From: Luteimonas panaciterrae
Lineage (GTDB): Bacteria; Pseudomonadota; Gammaproteobacteria; Xanthomonadales; Xanthomonadaceae
Length of the DNA stretch: 64,000 nucleotides
Assembly: GCF_020511115.1 (NCBI RefSeq)
Contig: NZ_JAJAVH010000007.1
Coordinates: 248,001-312,000 of the forward strand
Reading direction: 5' to 3'
Shown here: positions 1 to 9,109 of the stretch, piece after piece
How the letters are laid out: every line of letters starts with the position of its first letter
How positions within the stretch are numbered: the stretch's first letter is position 1
Notes under the pieces: model-generated
The model's database searches: none
Seen by the model: the letters and a program-made list of their open reading frames with translations, nothing else
What the model was told of the DNA's origin: nothing
Made by a program: the position numbers and the translations under genes

Positions 1-322
1 TCGAGCTGGCGCGCTCGTCCATCAGCACCACCGGCTTGGCGTACCGCGAGCGCAGTTCGCGCGCGAAATCGTGTGCGCGCTTGCGGATCGGCTGGTCGCC
101 GCCCTCGAGCGTCATCGGATCGCCGACCACGAAGCCGTCGGGCCGCCACTCCTGTTGCAGCTTGTCGATCGCTTTCCAGTCGATATGATCGCCGTGCACA
201 TCGATCACCGCCAGCGCACGCGCGCCGTGACCGAAAGCGCTGCCGACCGCGACACCAATCCTGCGCGCACCGACGTCAAAGCCGAGCACTGTGCCGTCCG
301 GCTTGATCACGTCGTTGCTCAT
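1..322 (-). CDS. ruvX: RuvX/YqgF Holliday-junction resolvase-like protein, 3' end missing
   Basis: The minus-strand frame from the ATG at 322 reads into the left edge, so only about 107 N-terminal residues are present. Near the start it has the family motif GFDVGARRIGVAVG, followed by VVGDPMTLEGGDQP and VVLMDERASS, the typical order for the RNase H-fold YqgF/RuvX family. Family members act on pre-16S rRNA 5' ends and have been proposed as Holliday-junction resolvases. The gene starts 2 bp after the algH stop codon, the usual algH-ruvX pairing of gammaproteobacteria, so co-transcription is likely. The C-terminal third lies outside the window. Confidence 0.93.
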   Translation of the reverse strand, partial: MSNDVIKPDGTVLGFDVGARRIGVAVGSAFGHGARALAVIDVHGDHIDWKAIDKLQQEWRPDGFVVGDPMTLEGGDQPIRKRAHDFARELRSRYAKPVVLMDERASS

Positions 323-324
323 GG

Positions 325-891
325 TCATGCGTGACCGGCGTAATCGGCCATGCGCGTCATGTCGACGCCGATGCGGCCCGCGGCGGTTTGCCAGCGTGCT
401 TCCAGCGGCGTCGCGAACAGCAGGTCGGCGTCGGCCGGCACCGTCAGCCAGCTGTTCTCGGTGAGTTCGTATTCGAGTTGACCCGCGCCCCAGCCCGCGC
501 AACCCAGCGCGACTGCGGCGCGCTCGGGCCCTTCGCCACGCGCGATCGCCTCGAGTACGTCGCGCGAGGTGGTGACGAACAGGCCTTCGGCGATCGCGAG
601 ACTGGAATCCCACGCCCGCGCGCCGTCATGGATCACGAAGCCACGCTCCGGATGCACCGGCCCGCCAGCCAGCACGGTCTGACCGCGCAACATGTCGTCA
701 TCGGTATCGATGCCCATCTGCTGCAGCACGTCGCCAAGGGTGTATTCGGAAGCGCGATTGACCACCACGCCCATCGCGCCATCGGCATCGTGCTGGCAGA
801 TCAAGGCGACCGAGCGCGAGAAATTGGGATCCTCGAGCGAAGGCAGCGCGATCAGCAGCTGATTGGCGAGCGGGAGCGAAATGCTGGACAT
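325..891 (-). CDS. algH: YqgE/AlgH family protein
   Basis: This 188-residue protein has the whole AlgH/YqgE pattern: [19 protein letters not shown] at the N-terminus, [11 protein letters not shown], a [16 protein letters not shown] segment and [14 protein letters not shown] near the C-terminus. Family length is about 185 residues, so it is complete. It lies directly upstream of ruvX with a 2-bp gap. The molecular role is unsettled; the Pseudomonas name comes from an alginate-regulation phenotype. No signal peptide or membrane segment is visible, so it is probably cytoplasmic. Confidence 0.94.
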   Translation of the reverse strand: MSSISLPLANQLLIALPSLEDPNFSRSVALICQHDADGAMGVVVNRASEYTLGDVLQQMGIDTDDDMLRGQTVLAGGPVHPERGFVIHDGARAWDSSLAIAEGLFVTTSRDVLEAIARGEGPERAAVALGCAGWGAGQLEYELTENSWLTVPADADLLFATPLEARWQTAAGRIGVDMTRMADYAGHA

Positions 892-1067
892 GGCGGCATT
901 TTAGAGCGAAGCGGCGAATTTGCGAGAGGAAATCCACCTCGACGCCGTCGACCGCGTCCTGATGAACCCGCGGACAAAATGCCAACTCGCGGACAACCCC
1001 GCCACCCGCCCGGCACCCAATGGCTTACGGGAATCACGCCCGCGGCAGCCCCACTTGCTTCAGGCGA

Positions 1068-1526
1068 TCAGAGCCCGAACTGGATTTCCTGCGGCGTCGC
1101 CACCCGGACATCGACGACTTCCAGTTCCGCGTGGAAGGTGCGCCCGGCCAGCGGATTGTTGCCGTCCACCGTGATCTGGTCGCCCGCCACCGCCGTCACC
1201 ACGACGTTGAGCGGTCCGCTGGCGGTCTGTGCCAGCAGTTTCTTGCCCACCTGCGGCACCGAGGCGTTCTCGCCCAGCATGCTCAGCGGCAGCGTCTGCA
1301 CCAGTGCGTCGTGACGCGGGCCGAAGCCGAGTTCGGGCGGTACCGTCACCTTGAAACGATCGCCCGGCTGCTTGCCGGTCAACGCTTCTTCCAGGCCAGG
1401 CACGATCTTGCCGGTGCCATGCAGATAGACCAACGGATCGTGCCCACGGGTCGTGATGATCTGTTGGCCTTGCTCGTCCGTGAGCGTGAAATGGACGGTG
1501 GCGACGCGACGATCGGCGATTTCCAT
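1068..1526 (-). CDS. slyD: SlyD-like FKBP-type peptidyl-prolyl isomerase
   Basis: With ATG at 1526 the protein has 152 residues. It opens with VATVHFTLTDEQGQQI, then LVYLHGTGKIVPGLEEAL and the FKBP segment GDRFKVTVPPELGFG, followed by the insert-in-flap domain. It closes with ITVDGNNPLAGRTFHAELEV and VRVATPQEI, the SlyD signature. The enzyme family catalyses proline cis/trans isomerisation and acts as a cytoplasmic chaperone. Unlike E. coli SlyD there is no C-terminal His/Cys-rich nickel-binding tail; the protein stops soon after VRVATPQEIQFGL. A longer in-frame extension up to 1661 lacks SlyD similarity and was not used. Confidence 0.9.
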   Translation of the reverse strand: MEIADRRVATVHFTLTDEQGQQIITTRGHDPLVYLHGTGKIVPGLEEALTGKQPGDRFKVTVPPELGFGPRHDALVQTLPLSMLGENASVPQVGKKLLAQTASGPLNVVVTAVAGDQITVDGNNPLAGRTFHAELEVVDVRVATPQEIQFGL

Positions 1527-1663
1527 GGGCAATCTTTCCGGTGGCGGTCCGTCATGGTCGCCCGAGCGCGAATCCTCACGCAACCCCGGACGGAATGCGC
1601 GAATCACGATTCCGCGATGCTGCACTGCGATTGCGCCATGCCAGCATCCGCTATCCTGCATGC

Positions 1664-2212
1664 ATGGCCAGCTACTGCGACTTCGCGCCCGGGCATCCGC
1701 TGCACGGGCCTTATCACGAATACGAATACGGATTTGCGCAGCGCGAGGAAGCGGTTCTGTTCGAACGGCTGCTGCTGGAGATCAACCAGGCCGGACTGAG
1801 CTGGGAAACCATTCTGCGCAAGCGCGAGGCCTTCCGTCTCGCGTATCACGGCTTCGATGTCGACAAGATCGCCGCGTACAAGGAGAAGGATCGGGAACGC
1901 CTGCTGGCCGACCCCGGCATCATCCGCAATCGCCTGAAGATCGACGCCGCCATCCACAACGCCCAGATCGTGCGCGGCTTGCGCAAGTCGCATGGCGGCT
2001 TCGCGGAATGGCTCGACGCGCATGTATTGGTCGACGGCAAGCAACGTGACAAGGCGGCCTGGGTGAAGCTGTTCAAGCAGACCTTCAAGTTCACCGGCGG
2101 CGAGATCACCGGAGAATTCCTGATGAGCCTGGGCTACCTGCCGGGCGCGCATCGGCCGGGGTGCCCGGTCCTGAAGAAGATCGAGGCGGTACGGCGAAAC
2201 ATCGCCCGCTGA
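1664..2212 (+). CDS. tag: DNA-3-methyladenine glycosylase I
   Basis: ATG at 1664 gives 182 residues, close to the 187 of E. coli Tag. Conserved features are the N-terminal Cys5 and His18 (PYHEYEYG), QAGLSWETILRKRE, the helix FDVDKIAAY, GIIRNRLKI, FKFTGGEITGEFLMSLG, and a C-terminal His and Cys in HRPGC. In E. coli two Cys and two His form the zinc 'snap', and all four equivalents are visible. The enzyme excises 3-methyladenine from alkylated DNA in base excision repair. E. coli YHDNEWG is replaced by YHEYEYG. The gene is monocistronic and divergent from slyD, with 137 bp between the two start codons. Confidence 0.92.
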   Translation: MASYCDFAPGHPLHGPYHEYEYGFAQREEAVLFERLLLEINQAGLSWETILRKREAFRLAYHGFDVDKIAAYKEKDRERLLADPGIIRNRLKIDAAIHNAQIVRGLRKSHGGFAEWLDAHVLVDGKQRDKAAWVKLFKQTFKFTGGEITGEFLMSLGYLPGAHRPGCPVLKKIEAVRRNIAR

Positions 2213-2264
2213 CCTCAGCTTTCCTGTCCCGAAGGCCGGAATCGCCGGCCCCGCATCTATCAGC

Positions 2265-2280
2265 CTAGGGTATGCCCTAG
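2265..2280. promoter_or_regulatory. Perfect palindrome, possible activator site
   Basis: Two 6-bp arms, CTAGGG and CCCTAG, flank a TATG spacer. It lies about 37 bp before a second palindrome and 98 bp before the start codon at 2378. A plausible extended -10 (TGCTATCGT, 2302-2310) would put this element around -40, a usual position for a class II activator. The binding protein is unknown. Confidence 0.45.
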
Positions 2281-2316
2281 CTGTGTCCGGGCCGGAAAGT
2301 TGCTATCGTCTGTTAC

Positions 2317-2330
2317 TGAAAACGTTTTCA
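2317..2330. promoter_or_regulatory. LacI-type perfect 14-bp palindrome
   Basis: TGAAAACGTTTTCA is a perfect inverted repeat centred on CG. This is the layout of LacI/GalR-family operators (TGAAANCGNTTTCA). It lies 47 bp upstream of the ATG at 2378, just downstream of the putative -10, so a bound protein would be expected to repress. Confidence 0.55.
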
Positions 2331-2377
2331 TACGGGCTTCATATCCCGCGCGACGATTTCTTCAAGGAGGGCTTCTC

Positions 2378-3322
2378 ATGGCAGACGCCAGTTCCGGGGC
2401 TTCCGGCGCATCCGGTTCCCAAGATTCCGCGGCCTCCCGCGCGCAGGAAAGCCAAGCGGCTGCCGAGGCAGCGGAAGCCCAGATGGCTGCCGCGGCAGCG
2501 GCCGTCAATGCCGCGCCAACGCCTTCGGTCACTTCGATCAATCCCGCACCCATCGATCTGTCGATTCCGACGGGCGTGCTCTCCCAGCTCAACACCATGC
2601 AGGTGAGCACGCCGACGCTCGATTTCTCGTCGTTGAGCACGCTCGGAGGTATTCCCTCCAATCCCACCTACGCGGACATCGCGACGGCCACCGCGCCGAC
2701 GACGCCGACTGTGCAGGAAATCAACGCCTTCTCGCCCACTTTCAGCATCGACGGCATCAACACGGCAAACCCCGCCGCCACCGACATCAGCGCCGTCGGC
2801 GTGAACCTGGGTGTGAACTACACGGGCGCGACGGTCAACGCCAGCCTCGCGGCCCGCATGGGGCTCAGTCCGCTCAGCGCGTCGGTGACCGGCAAATTCG
2901 GATACGCCGCCGACGTGAGCATGCCCGGCCAGATCAACGCGTTCGATCTCAGCCTGACGGCAGGTCCGTTCGGCACCGCGGCCGCGCCGAATTACGGCGC
3001 CACACTCAACACCAGCCTCGGCCTGACCGATGTGGATTCGCTTTCCGTGGGCACCTCGTTGAACTTCGATACCGTCAACGGGTTCAAGAACGGCAGCGCC
3101 ACGCTCGGCCTCACGCATGACTTCAGCGACAACCTCTCGGGCTATGCGAAGGGCAACGTGGGCTTCGATACCGACGGCATCACCAATGTCGGTGGTGAAA
3201 CCGGCCTCGGCCTCAAGGGCGAGGACGGCGCTTCGCTGGGCCTGACCGGAAGAGGCAACTACGACGTGAGGACGGGAGATTTCACCGGCTACGCCGGCGT
3301 CCGCGCCAATTTCAAATTCTGA
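2378..3322 (+). CDS. Unknown Gly/Ala-rich protein with beta-barrel-like C-terminus
   Basis: ATG at 2378 follows a strong Shine-Dalgarno (AAGGAGG, 2364-2370) and gives 314 residues. The first 50 residues are Ala/Ser/Gln/Glu-rich with no hydrophobic signal peptide. A central part is rich in Thr, Pro and Asn. From about residue 140 the chain has alternating small and hydrophobic residues with many glycines, and it ends in VRANFKF, which resembles the amphipathic last strand of outer-membrane proteins. I recognise no family. Two perfect palindromes upstream suggest tight control and a hairpin terminates the gene. It could be a surface protein exported without a Sec signal, or a low-complexity cytoplasmic protein. 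The reading frame itself is secure. Confidence 0.7.
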   Translation: MADASSGASGASGSQDSAASRAQESQAAAEAAEAQMAAAAAAVNAAPTPSVTSINPAPIDLSIPTGVLSQLNTMQVSTPTLDFSSLSTLGGIPSNPTYADIATATAPTTPTVQEINAFSPTFSIDGINTANPAATDISAVGVNLGVNYTGATVNASLAARMGLSPLSASVTGKFGYAADVSMPGQINAFDLSLTAGPFGTAAAPNYGATLNTSLGLTDVDSLSVGTSLNFDTVNGFKNGSATLGLTHDFSDNLSGYAKGNVGFDTDGITNVGGETGLGLKGEDGASLGLTGRGNYDVRTGDFTGYAGVRANFKF

Positions 3323-3340
3323 TCGGCACTCCGATCACTG

Positions 3341-3374
3341 ACGGGTCCTTTCCCCGAACGAGGAAAGGACCCGT
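3341..3374. terminator. Bidirectional hairpin terminator
   Basis: A perfect 13-bp stem, ACGGGTCCTTTCC with GGAAAGGACCCGT, encloses an 8-base loop between the convergent genes ending at 3322 and 3393. There is no long T-run on either side, so efficiency is uncertain. Confidence 0.7.
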
Positions 3375-3392
3375 AGCCAACCACTATTCGAC

Positions 3393-4019
3393 TCAGGCGC
3401 CGACGGCAGCCTGGTAACGACGCTCGACTTCGTTCCAGTCGATCACGTTGTAGAACGCCGCGATGTAGTCCGGACGGCGGTTCTGATACTTCAGGTAGTA
3501 GGCGTGCTCCCACACGTCCAGCCCCAGGATCGGCGTGTTGCCAGAACCGACGCCCTTCATCAGCGGGCTGTCCTGGTTGGCGCTGCTTTCGACCAGCAGC
3601 TTGCCGCTCTTGTCCGTGCTCAACCAGGCCCAACCGCTGCCGAAGCGCGTGAGCGCCGCCTGGGTGAAGGCTTCCTTGAACTTGTCGAAGCCGCCGAGAT
3701 CGCTGTCGATATGCTCAGCCACCTTGCCGACCGGGTTGCCACCGCCCTTGGGCGACATCACCGTCCAGAACAGACTGTGGTTGGCGTGACCGCCGCCGTT
3801 GTTGCGCACCGCGCCACGGATCTTCTCCGGCAGCGCATCGAGATCGGCGATCAGCGCTTCGGCCGGCTTGTCGGCCAGATCGGTGCCTTCCAGCGCTTTG
3901 TTGAGGTTGTTGATGTAGGTCTGATGATGCTTGGTGTAATGGATTTCCATCGTCTGCGCGTCGATATTGGGCTCGAGCGCGTCGTAGGCATAAGGCAGTT
4001 CGGGGAGGGTATGGGCCAC
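3393..4019 (-). CDS. sodA: Superoxide dismutase, Mn-type
   Basis: Translation from a GTG at 4019, preceded by GGAGA, gives 208 residues beginning [16 protein letters not shown]. Metal ligands are His27, His81, Asp168 and His172 ([19 protein letters not shown]). Family markers [11 protein letters not shown] and the Gln149-Asp150 pair (ANQDSP) point to the manganese rather than the iron type; cambialistic use cannot be excluded. It disproportionates superoxide to O2 and H2O2. No signal peptide is present, so it is cytoplasmic. Longer in-frame starts exist upstream but lack similarity. Confidence 0.94.
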   Translation of the reverse strand: MAHTLPELPYAYDALEPNIDAQTMEIHYTKHHQTYINNLNKALEGTDLADKPAEALIADLDALPEKIRGAVRNNGGGHANHSLFWTVMSPKGGGNPVGKVAEHIDSDLGGFDKFKEAFTQAALTRFGSGWAWLSTDKSGKLLVESSANQDSPLMKGVGSGNTPILGLDVWEHAYYLKYQNRRPDYIAAFYNVIDWNEVERRYQAAVGA

Positions 4020-4200
4020 GTGCGTTCTCCTATCGGGGATGGGCGGTATTGTCCGCCAAGTCAGGTAAAGGTCGCGATAAGGATAAGGGGATCGCGGGGG
4101 CTTTTCCCAAGCCCGGAGAGCCGACAACAGACTGTTGCAATGCGTTTTCGGCCAAACGTCGCGCATCGTCGGGGATATTGACGACGATCATCGGCTCGGC

Positions 4201-5544
4201 CTATCGCATCGCGCGACGCGTCCACGCGCGCCAGCCCGCGTACACCGGCACGCCCAGCGCGATGATCACCAGGCTCATGCCGACATCGCGCGGATTGTCC
4301 AGCGCCGTCGCCAGGATCACGCCGGGCACCGTCAGCACGAACAGCAGCGGTACCCACGGATAGCCCGGCACCCGATACGGTGGCGGCTCATCCTTCAGAA
4401 CGCGGCGATACCAGAACAGCGTGGCGATGCCGAACGCATGCGACAGCCACTCGCCCACCGTGGTGTAGTTCAACAACTGGCCGAAGCTGCCGGACAACGT
4501 CAGCGCGATCGCCCACGCGCCGAGCGCGAGCAGCGCCACCTGCGGCGCATGCGTGCGCGGCTCGACACGGCCGACCGCGCGGAAGAACATGCCGTCGGCG
4601 CCCATCGTCTGCAGCACGCGTGCACCACCGGCGACGGCGATGTTGCAGTATCCGAATGTGGAGCAAGCGATACCGATCGCGATCAGCGTCGCGCCCTGCG
4701 CACCGAACAATCGGCTCATCAGATCGGCCGCGGGCGCCTGGCTGCTGGCCAGCCCGGCATGGCCGAGACCGGCCAGATATGCGACGTTCACCAGCACGTA
4801 GGCCAACACCACACCGATCATTCCCAGCGCCAACGCGCGCGGCAAGGTGCGCTGCGGATCGCGCACTTCGCCGGCCAGATCGTTGAGATAGTGGAAGCCG
4901 CCGTAGGCGAACAGCACCGGCACGATCGCGCTGACGAACGCGCCGGGAGACACCGGATGCGCGAGATTGGTGTCCAGGACGCCGCCGAGATGCCCGCGCG
5001 CCAGCACCAATCCGACCACGACCAGCAACGCAACCACGCTCAGCTTGAGCACCGTGAACAGATTCTGCACCCAGGCACCGGCGCGGATGCCGAACAGATT
5101 CACGCTCACCAGAAATGCAATCGCCCCCACCGCGACCGGCTTGATCCAGAACTGCGGTAACGCCAGCGCCTTGCACAGATAGTCGGCGAAGGTGGTGGCC
5201 ACCGCCGCGATGCTGCCTGGATAGTTGATCAGCGCCATCGTCCAGCCGAACAGAAAAGCCGGCAGCTGACCGAAGGCCTCGCGCAGATAGACGTAGGTGC
5301 CACCCGCCTGCGGACGTCGCGCGCCAAGTTCGGCATAGCTCAGCACGCCCGCCAGCGTGAGCAGTCCGCCGAGCACCCACAACAGCAGCACCTGCCAACC
5401 CGAATCGGTGCGCTCGGCGACGGTCGCGGGCGTGCGGAAAATGCCGGCGCCGATCACGCCGCCGATCACGATCATCGCGGCGTCCCAGGTACCGAGGCGG
5501 CGCACATAGGCGCCGGATGCGGGGGCGGTCATGCCGGCCACCAT
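4201..5544 (-). CDS. APC-family amino-acid permease
   Basis: A 447-residue polytopic membrane protein with about 12 hydrophobic segments. The first helix carries MIVIGGVIGAGIF, the unwound glycine motif of amino acid-polyamine-organocation transporters, followed by GGLLTLAGVLSYAELGARRPQAGGTYVYLREAFG. The family imports or exchanges amino acids at the inner membrane. The substrate cannot be read from the sequence; the pattern is closest to the broad LAT/YjeH-like group. The start could also be the ATG at 5532 (MTAPASG). It stands alone, with no metabolic partner gene beside it. Confidence 0.88.
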   Translation of the reverse strand: MVAGMTAPASGAYVRRLGTWDAAMIVIGGVIGAGIFRTPATVAERTDSGWQVLLLWVLGGLLTLAGVLSYAELGARRPQAGGTYVYLREAFGQLPAFLFGWTMALINYPGSIAAVATTFADYLCKALALPQFWIKPVAVGAIAFLVSVNLFGIRAGAWVQNLFTVLKLSVVALLVVVGLVLARGHLGGVLDTNLAHPVSPGAFVSAIVPVLFAYGGFHYLNDLAGEVRDPQRTLPRALALGMIGVVLAYVLVNVAYLAGLGHAGLASSQAPAADLMSRLFGAQGATLIAIGIACSTFGYCNIAVAGGARVLQTMGADGMFFRAVGRVEPRTHAPQVALLALGAWAIALTLSGSFGQLLNYTTVGEWLSHAFGIATLFWYRRVLKDEPPPYRVPGYPWVPLLFVLTVPGVILATALDNPRDVGMSLVIIALGVPVYAGWRAWTRRAMR

Positions 5545-5658
5545 GCCAGCAGCCGCGGCGTTGCGCTAGCTGCGGGAACACAACACAGCGCGTCGGAAAC
5601 GACATCGGCCGGGAGTCCCGCGGCCGACTCGCAATCACTGTCGATCCTGTTTCAGCCC

Positions 5659-7476
5659 CTACATGCGACGCAGAACCTGGATGGCATCGATACGGGCGCG
5701 CTCCAGATTGTTGATCCGTTTGAAATCGAGATGGATCTTGCCGTCGGTAACGTCGGCGAAGATGCCATAGCGCAGGGCATAACGCTGTCCGACCAGCTGA
5801 TAGGGGCTGAAGTTGTCGAGCCGCTGGACCTCGTTGGGCAGCACCGGATTGTTCATGGTCACCTGCATCACGCGATCATTGACGGCGTCCACCGGGTTGT
5901 AGGTCTCCGCGAAATGCAGAACCACGTAGTACTTGCCATTGGGCACCGGAATCCCGTACTGGAACGACCAGTAAGTCAATCGATAGTCCCAGTACAAGGC
6001 ATCGTCGCGCGTTCCGTAGATCGGCTCCTTGGCCTGATCGCTGGTGAGATCGCCGCCGACGAAATACTGATCGGCCAGATATCGGGTGCCATCCTTGGCG
6101 ACGTATTCCGGCCCGCCCGCGTTGATCGCGATCACCGTCGGCACCGGCCCTGTCGCGGGTATCACCATCAGGCGCTGATCGTGCGTCACCGTGGTACTGC
6201 CATCACTGACCTGCGCGCGGATGCGGTAACTGCCCACCGGCGCGCTGACCACCGTCGCGCGCCAGGGATCGTCGGGATGCACCTGCAGGACCACGCCAGC
6301 CGGTGATCCATACACGCTCCAGGTCACCTGCAGCGGGCTCGGCCCGTCGTCGTTGCCTGCCAGCGCCACGAATTCGACTTTCTCGCCGGCGCGCGCATAA
6401 GGCTCACTAACCACTTTCAAGCTTGGAGCCTTGTTGGCGGCCGCGGGCACCTGTACGCGCAACGTGTCGGAGAATTCGGTCTTGCCGAGCAACGCGGTGT
6501 CGTAACTGGTCCCGGTCCCTTGCACACGGAGAATGTTGCTGCCGTTCGCCAACGGAACCGCCGCGGCCTGCCAATTGGACGTACCGCTTGCCGCACCACT
6601 GCTTCCGCCCGAGAACCAGCGGATGGCACTGATGGCCGCGGAAGCAGGACCGGCTGTGCCCGCCAAGTTCAACGAACTTGCATTGGTTTGCCAAAACGGC
6701 ACCGTGGTCGGCGTATCGATGCGCAGGAGGGGCTCGGGCAATTGCGGTGGACGGCCACGACGTTGCGCGATCAACCAGGAGAACAGCGGCTTCTTGGCAT
6801 AGCTCTGAACCCAGATGCCATGACCGCCAGTCGCATACTCCGTATAAACGGGATCGCCTCCCGCCGCGCGAATGGCCGCGACAAGATTGCTGGAATTGGT
6901 CGAAGGACAACAACCGCCATCGTTCGCCGCATGGAACAACCACATCGGCAACATCACCAGACGCTTCGCGTCCTGATTGTAATTGTCGTTGCGTGCGATC
7001 GGCACGGCCGCCGCGAATACCTTGCTGTAAGACATCGCGATTCCCGTCGTGCCGCCACCACCCAGCGACAAACCCGTGAGATAGATGCGCTCCCGATCGT
7101 ATGGGAATTCCTCATAGACATCGTCCAGGATGTTGATGATGGGAGCGGACGTCCAATTACCCACCACTTGCGGCGCCACCATGATCATCGGCTGCGTCGC
7201 CTGGTTGACATCCGACAGCCAGGCGAACACACCGTTGCCATTGTTGTTGAGCTGCTTGTTGTTGTCGGTTCCACTCTCGCCCGACCCGTGCAGAAACACG
7301 ACTATCGGACAACGCTGTGTCTGGCACATGGCCGGAACGTAGATTCGATAAGGCAGTTGCCCTGCGGGTGCCGGCTCGTTGCGGCGCAGGAAATCCGCGG
7401 CGGTCACCGCCTGTGCCAAACCGTGGACCCATAGAAGACCTGCTGCGAGCAGAGTCACGAACTGCAAACGCGCCAT
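5659..7476 (-). CDS. Secreted alpha/beta-hydrolase esterase with Ig-like and malectin-like domains
   Basis: ATG at 7476 has an AGGAGGA ribosome site and yields 605 residues. Residues 1-27 form a signal peptide. Residues about 40-260 are an alpha/beta-hydrolase of the polyhydroxybutyrate-depolymerase/feruloyl-esterase type: oxyanion region FLHGSGESGTDN, nucleophile Ser137 in GLSLGG, and probable Asp186 and His219 (GGHGIW). An Ig/PKD-like stretch follows, and residues about 445-605 resemble malectin (VIAINAGGPEY, YVVLHFAETYNP, DGKIHLDFKR), a carbohydrate-binding fold. Infer an extracellular or periplasmic esterase aimed at a polysaccharide or glycoconjugate. A 'CC' pair and other cysteines suggest disulphides. 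Confidence 0.82.
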   Translation of the reverse strand: MARLQFVTLLAAGLLWVHGLAQAVTAADFLRRNEPAPAGQLPYRIYVPAMCQTQRCPIVVFLHGSGESGTDNNKQLNNNGNGVFAWLSDVNQATQPMIMVAPQVVGNWTSAPIINILDDVYEEFPYDRERIYLTGLSLGGGGTTGIAMSYSKVFAAAVPIARNDNYNQDAKRLVMLPMWLFHAANDGGCCPSTNSSNLVAAIRAAGGDPVYTEYATGGHGIWVQSYAKKPLFSWLIAQRRGRPPQLPEPLLRIDTPTTVPFWQTNASSLNLAGTAGPASAAISAIRWFSGGSSGAASGTSNWQAAAVPLANGSNILRVQGTGTSYDTALLGKTEFSDTLRVQVPAAANKAPSLKVVSEPYARAGEKVEFVALAGNDDGPSPLQVTWSVYGSPAGVVLQVHPDDPWRATVVSAPVGSYRIRAQVSDGSTTVTHDQRLMVIPATGPVPTVIAINAGGPEYVAKDGTRYLADQYFVGGDLTSDQAKEPIYGTRDDALYWDYRLTYWSFQYGIPVPNGKYYVVLHFAETYNPVDAVNDRVMQVTMNNPVLPNEVQRLDNFSPYQLVGQRYALRYGIFADVTDGKIHLDFKRINNLERARIDAIQVLRRM

Positions 7477-7885
7477 GATTCCTCCTGATTGATGGTTGCA
7501 GCGTACTGACGGCGCATGTTTGCGCCGTGATTTTCGGGAGGCGGAAAGCATGTTTGTCTGCGATGCGCCTCCCTGGCATCGGCGCATTGCACGCCGGCGT
7601 CATCCTTGACTGGAGCAGACACGGCGCAACCATAACCACGCCGAGCGTGCACCCGTAGTGACCGATATCCCGCTCCCCGGATTTTTAACGGAGTCTCGTG
7701 CCGACAAGCCAATCGTACTCGGCACTTTCGACATACAACTGAAATGTCCCGGAACAGAACAACCGCATCGACGAATCGAAATTGCGGCTCAGATTCACAA
7801 CGCCCAAAACAAAACTGCCGGAGGCCTATCAGGCCTCCGGCAGCATTTCATTCGAATCTAGAGCGTCGAAAGAACCGCGGATCGA
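7477..7885. other. Intergenic region, esterase upstream / pilU downstream
   Basis: This 409-bp stretch has no convincing gene. It contains the upstream region of the esterase and, near its right end, the pilU terminator (7807-7843). The short frames across it are not supported by ribosome sites or codon pattern. Confidence 0.6.
7807..7843 (-). terminator. Rho-independent terminator of pilU
   Basis: A perfect stem, CTGCCGGAGGCC with GGCCTCCGGCAG, encloses five bases (7815-7843). On the minus strand it is followed by TTTTGTTT. It sits 43 bp beyond the pilU stop codon. Confidence 0.88.
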
Positions 7886-9016
7886 TTACCGCACTTCCGC
7901 CACTTCCACGCCATCCAATCCTTTCGCCAGGGTGTGCGCGTCGCCACCTTGCGCGAGCTTGATCGACAGCCGCACTTCGTTGGCGGAGTCGGCGTAACGC
8001 AGGGCGTCCTCGTAGCTGATGTCGCCGGCCTGATACAGCTCGAACAGGCTCTGATCGAAGGTCTTCATGCCCTGGTTGGTGGATTCCTTCATCACTTCCT
8101 TGAGCTTGTGGATCTCGCCTTCGCGGATGTAGTCCTGGATCAGCGGCGTGCCAAGCAGAATCTCCATCGCCACGCGTCGCCCCTTGCCGTCGGGCGTGGG
8201 AATCAGCTGCTGCGCGACCACGCCCTTGAGGTTGAGCGAGAGGTCCATCAACAGCTGCTTGCGGCGGTCTTCCGGGAAGAAGTTGATGATGCGGTCCATC
8301 GCCTGGTTGGCGTTGTTGGCGTGCAGCGTGCACAACACCAGATGGCCCGTTTCGGCGAAGGCGATGGCGTGGTCCATGCCCTCGCGCGTGCGCACCTCGC
8401 CGATCATGATCACGTCAGGCGCCTGACGCAGCGTGTTCTTAAGCGCGTTCTCCCAGCTGTCGGTATCGATGCCGACTTCGCGCTGGGTGATGATGCAACC
8501 CTCGTGCTTGTGCACGAATTCGATCGGGTCCTCGATCGTGATGATGTGACCGGTCGAGTTCAGATTGCGGTAGCCGATCATCGCCGCCAGCGAGGTCGAC
8601 TTACCGGTGCCGGTCGCGCCGACGAAGATGATGATGCCGCGCTTGGTCATCGACAGCGTCTTGATGATCGGCGGCAGGCTCAGCTCCTCCACCGTCGGAA
8701 TACGCGTCTCGATGCGTCGCAGCACCATGCCGACCTGGTTGCGCTGGTAGAAGCAGCTGACGCGGAACCGGCCCACGCCGGCCACGCCGATCGCGAAATT
8801 GCACTCGTGCGAGCGCTCGAACTCCTCGCGCTGCGGCGGCGACATCACGTTCAACACGAGATCGCGGCTCTGCTGCGGGGTGAGCGGGCTCTGCGTGATG
8901 GGCGAAATCTTGCCGTTGACCTTCATCGACGGCGGCATACCGGCGGTGATGAACAGATCCGACGCCTTCTGGTGCGCCATCATCTTGAGGAAGGAGGTGA
9001 AGTCGATGGTGCTCAT
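7886..9016 (-). CDS. pilU: Type IV pilus retraction ATPase PilU
   Basis: 376 residues of the PilT/PilU secretion-ATPase family. Walker A is GATGTGKST (133-141); the Asp box is TIEDPIEFVH, the Walker B region VIMIGEVRT and the His box HLVLCTLHANNA. The N-terminal PAS-like domain begins MSTIDFTSFLKMMAHQKASDLFIT, and the VAEVR end plus a KLAQGGDAHTLAKG tail match PilU rather than PilT. It powers pilus retraction together with PilT at the inner-membrane base of type IV pili. pilT lies 93 bp upstream on the same strand, so the two form one operon. Confidence 0.96.
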   Translation of the reverse strand: MSTIDFTSFLKMMAHQKASDLFITAGMPPSMKVNGKISPITQSPLTPQQSRDLVLNVMSPPQREEFERSHECNFAIGVAGVGRFRVSCFYQRNQVGMVLRRIETRIPTVEELSLPPIIKTLSMTKRGIIIFVGATGTGKSTSLAAMIGYRNLNSTGHIITIEDPIEFVHKHEGCIITQREVGIDTDSWENALKNTLRQAPDVIMIGEVRTREGMDHAIAFAETGHLVLCTLHANNANQAMDRIINFFPEDRRKQLLMDLSLNLKGVVAQQLIPTPDGKGRRVAMEILLGTPLIQDYIREGEIHKLKEVMKESTNQGMKTFDQSLFELYQAGDISYEDALRYADSANEVRLSIKLAQGGDAHTLAKGLDGVEVAEVR

Positions 9017-9109
9017 GGCGAAACTCCGATAGACGCAAGACGGGAAGAGGGAGACGTGGAATCCGGTGCGGCGCGCTTGCGTCTCCCGTTTGCCGTCTCT
9101 CTTCTCCCG

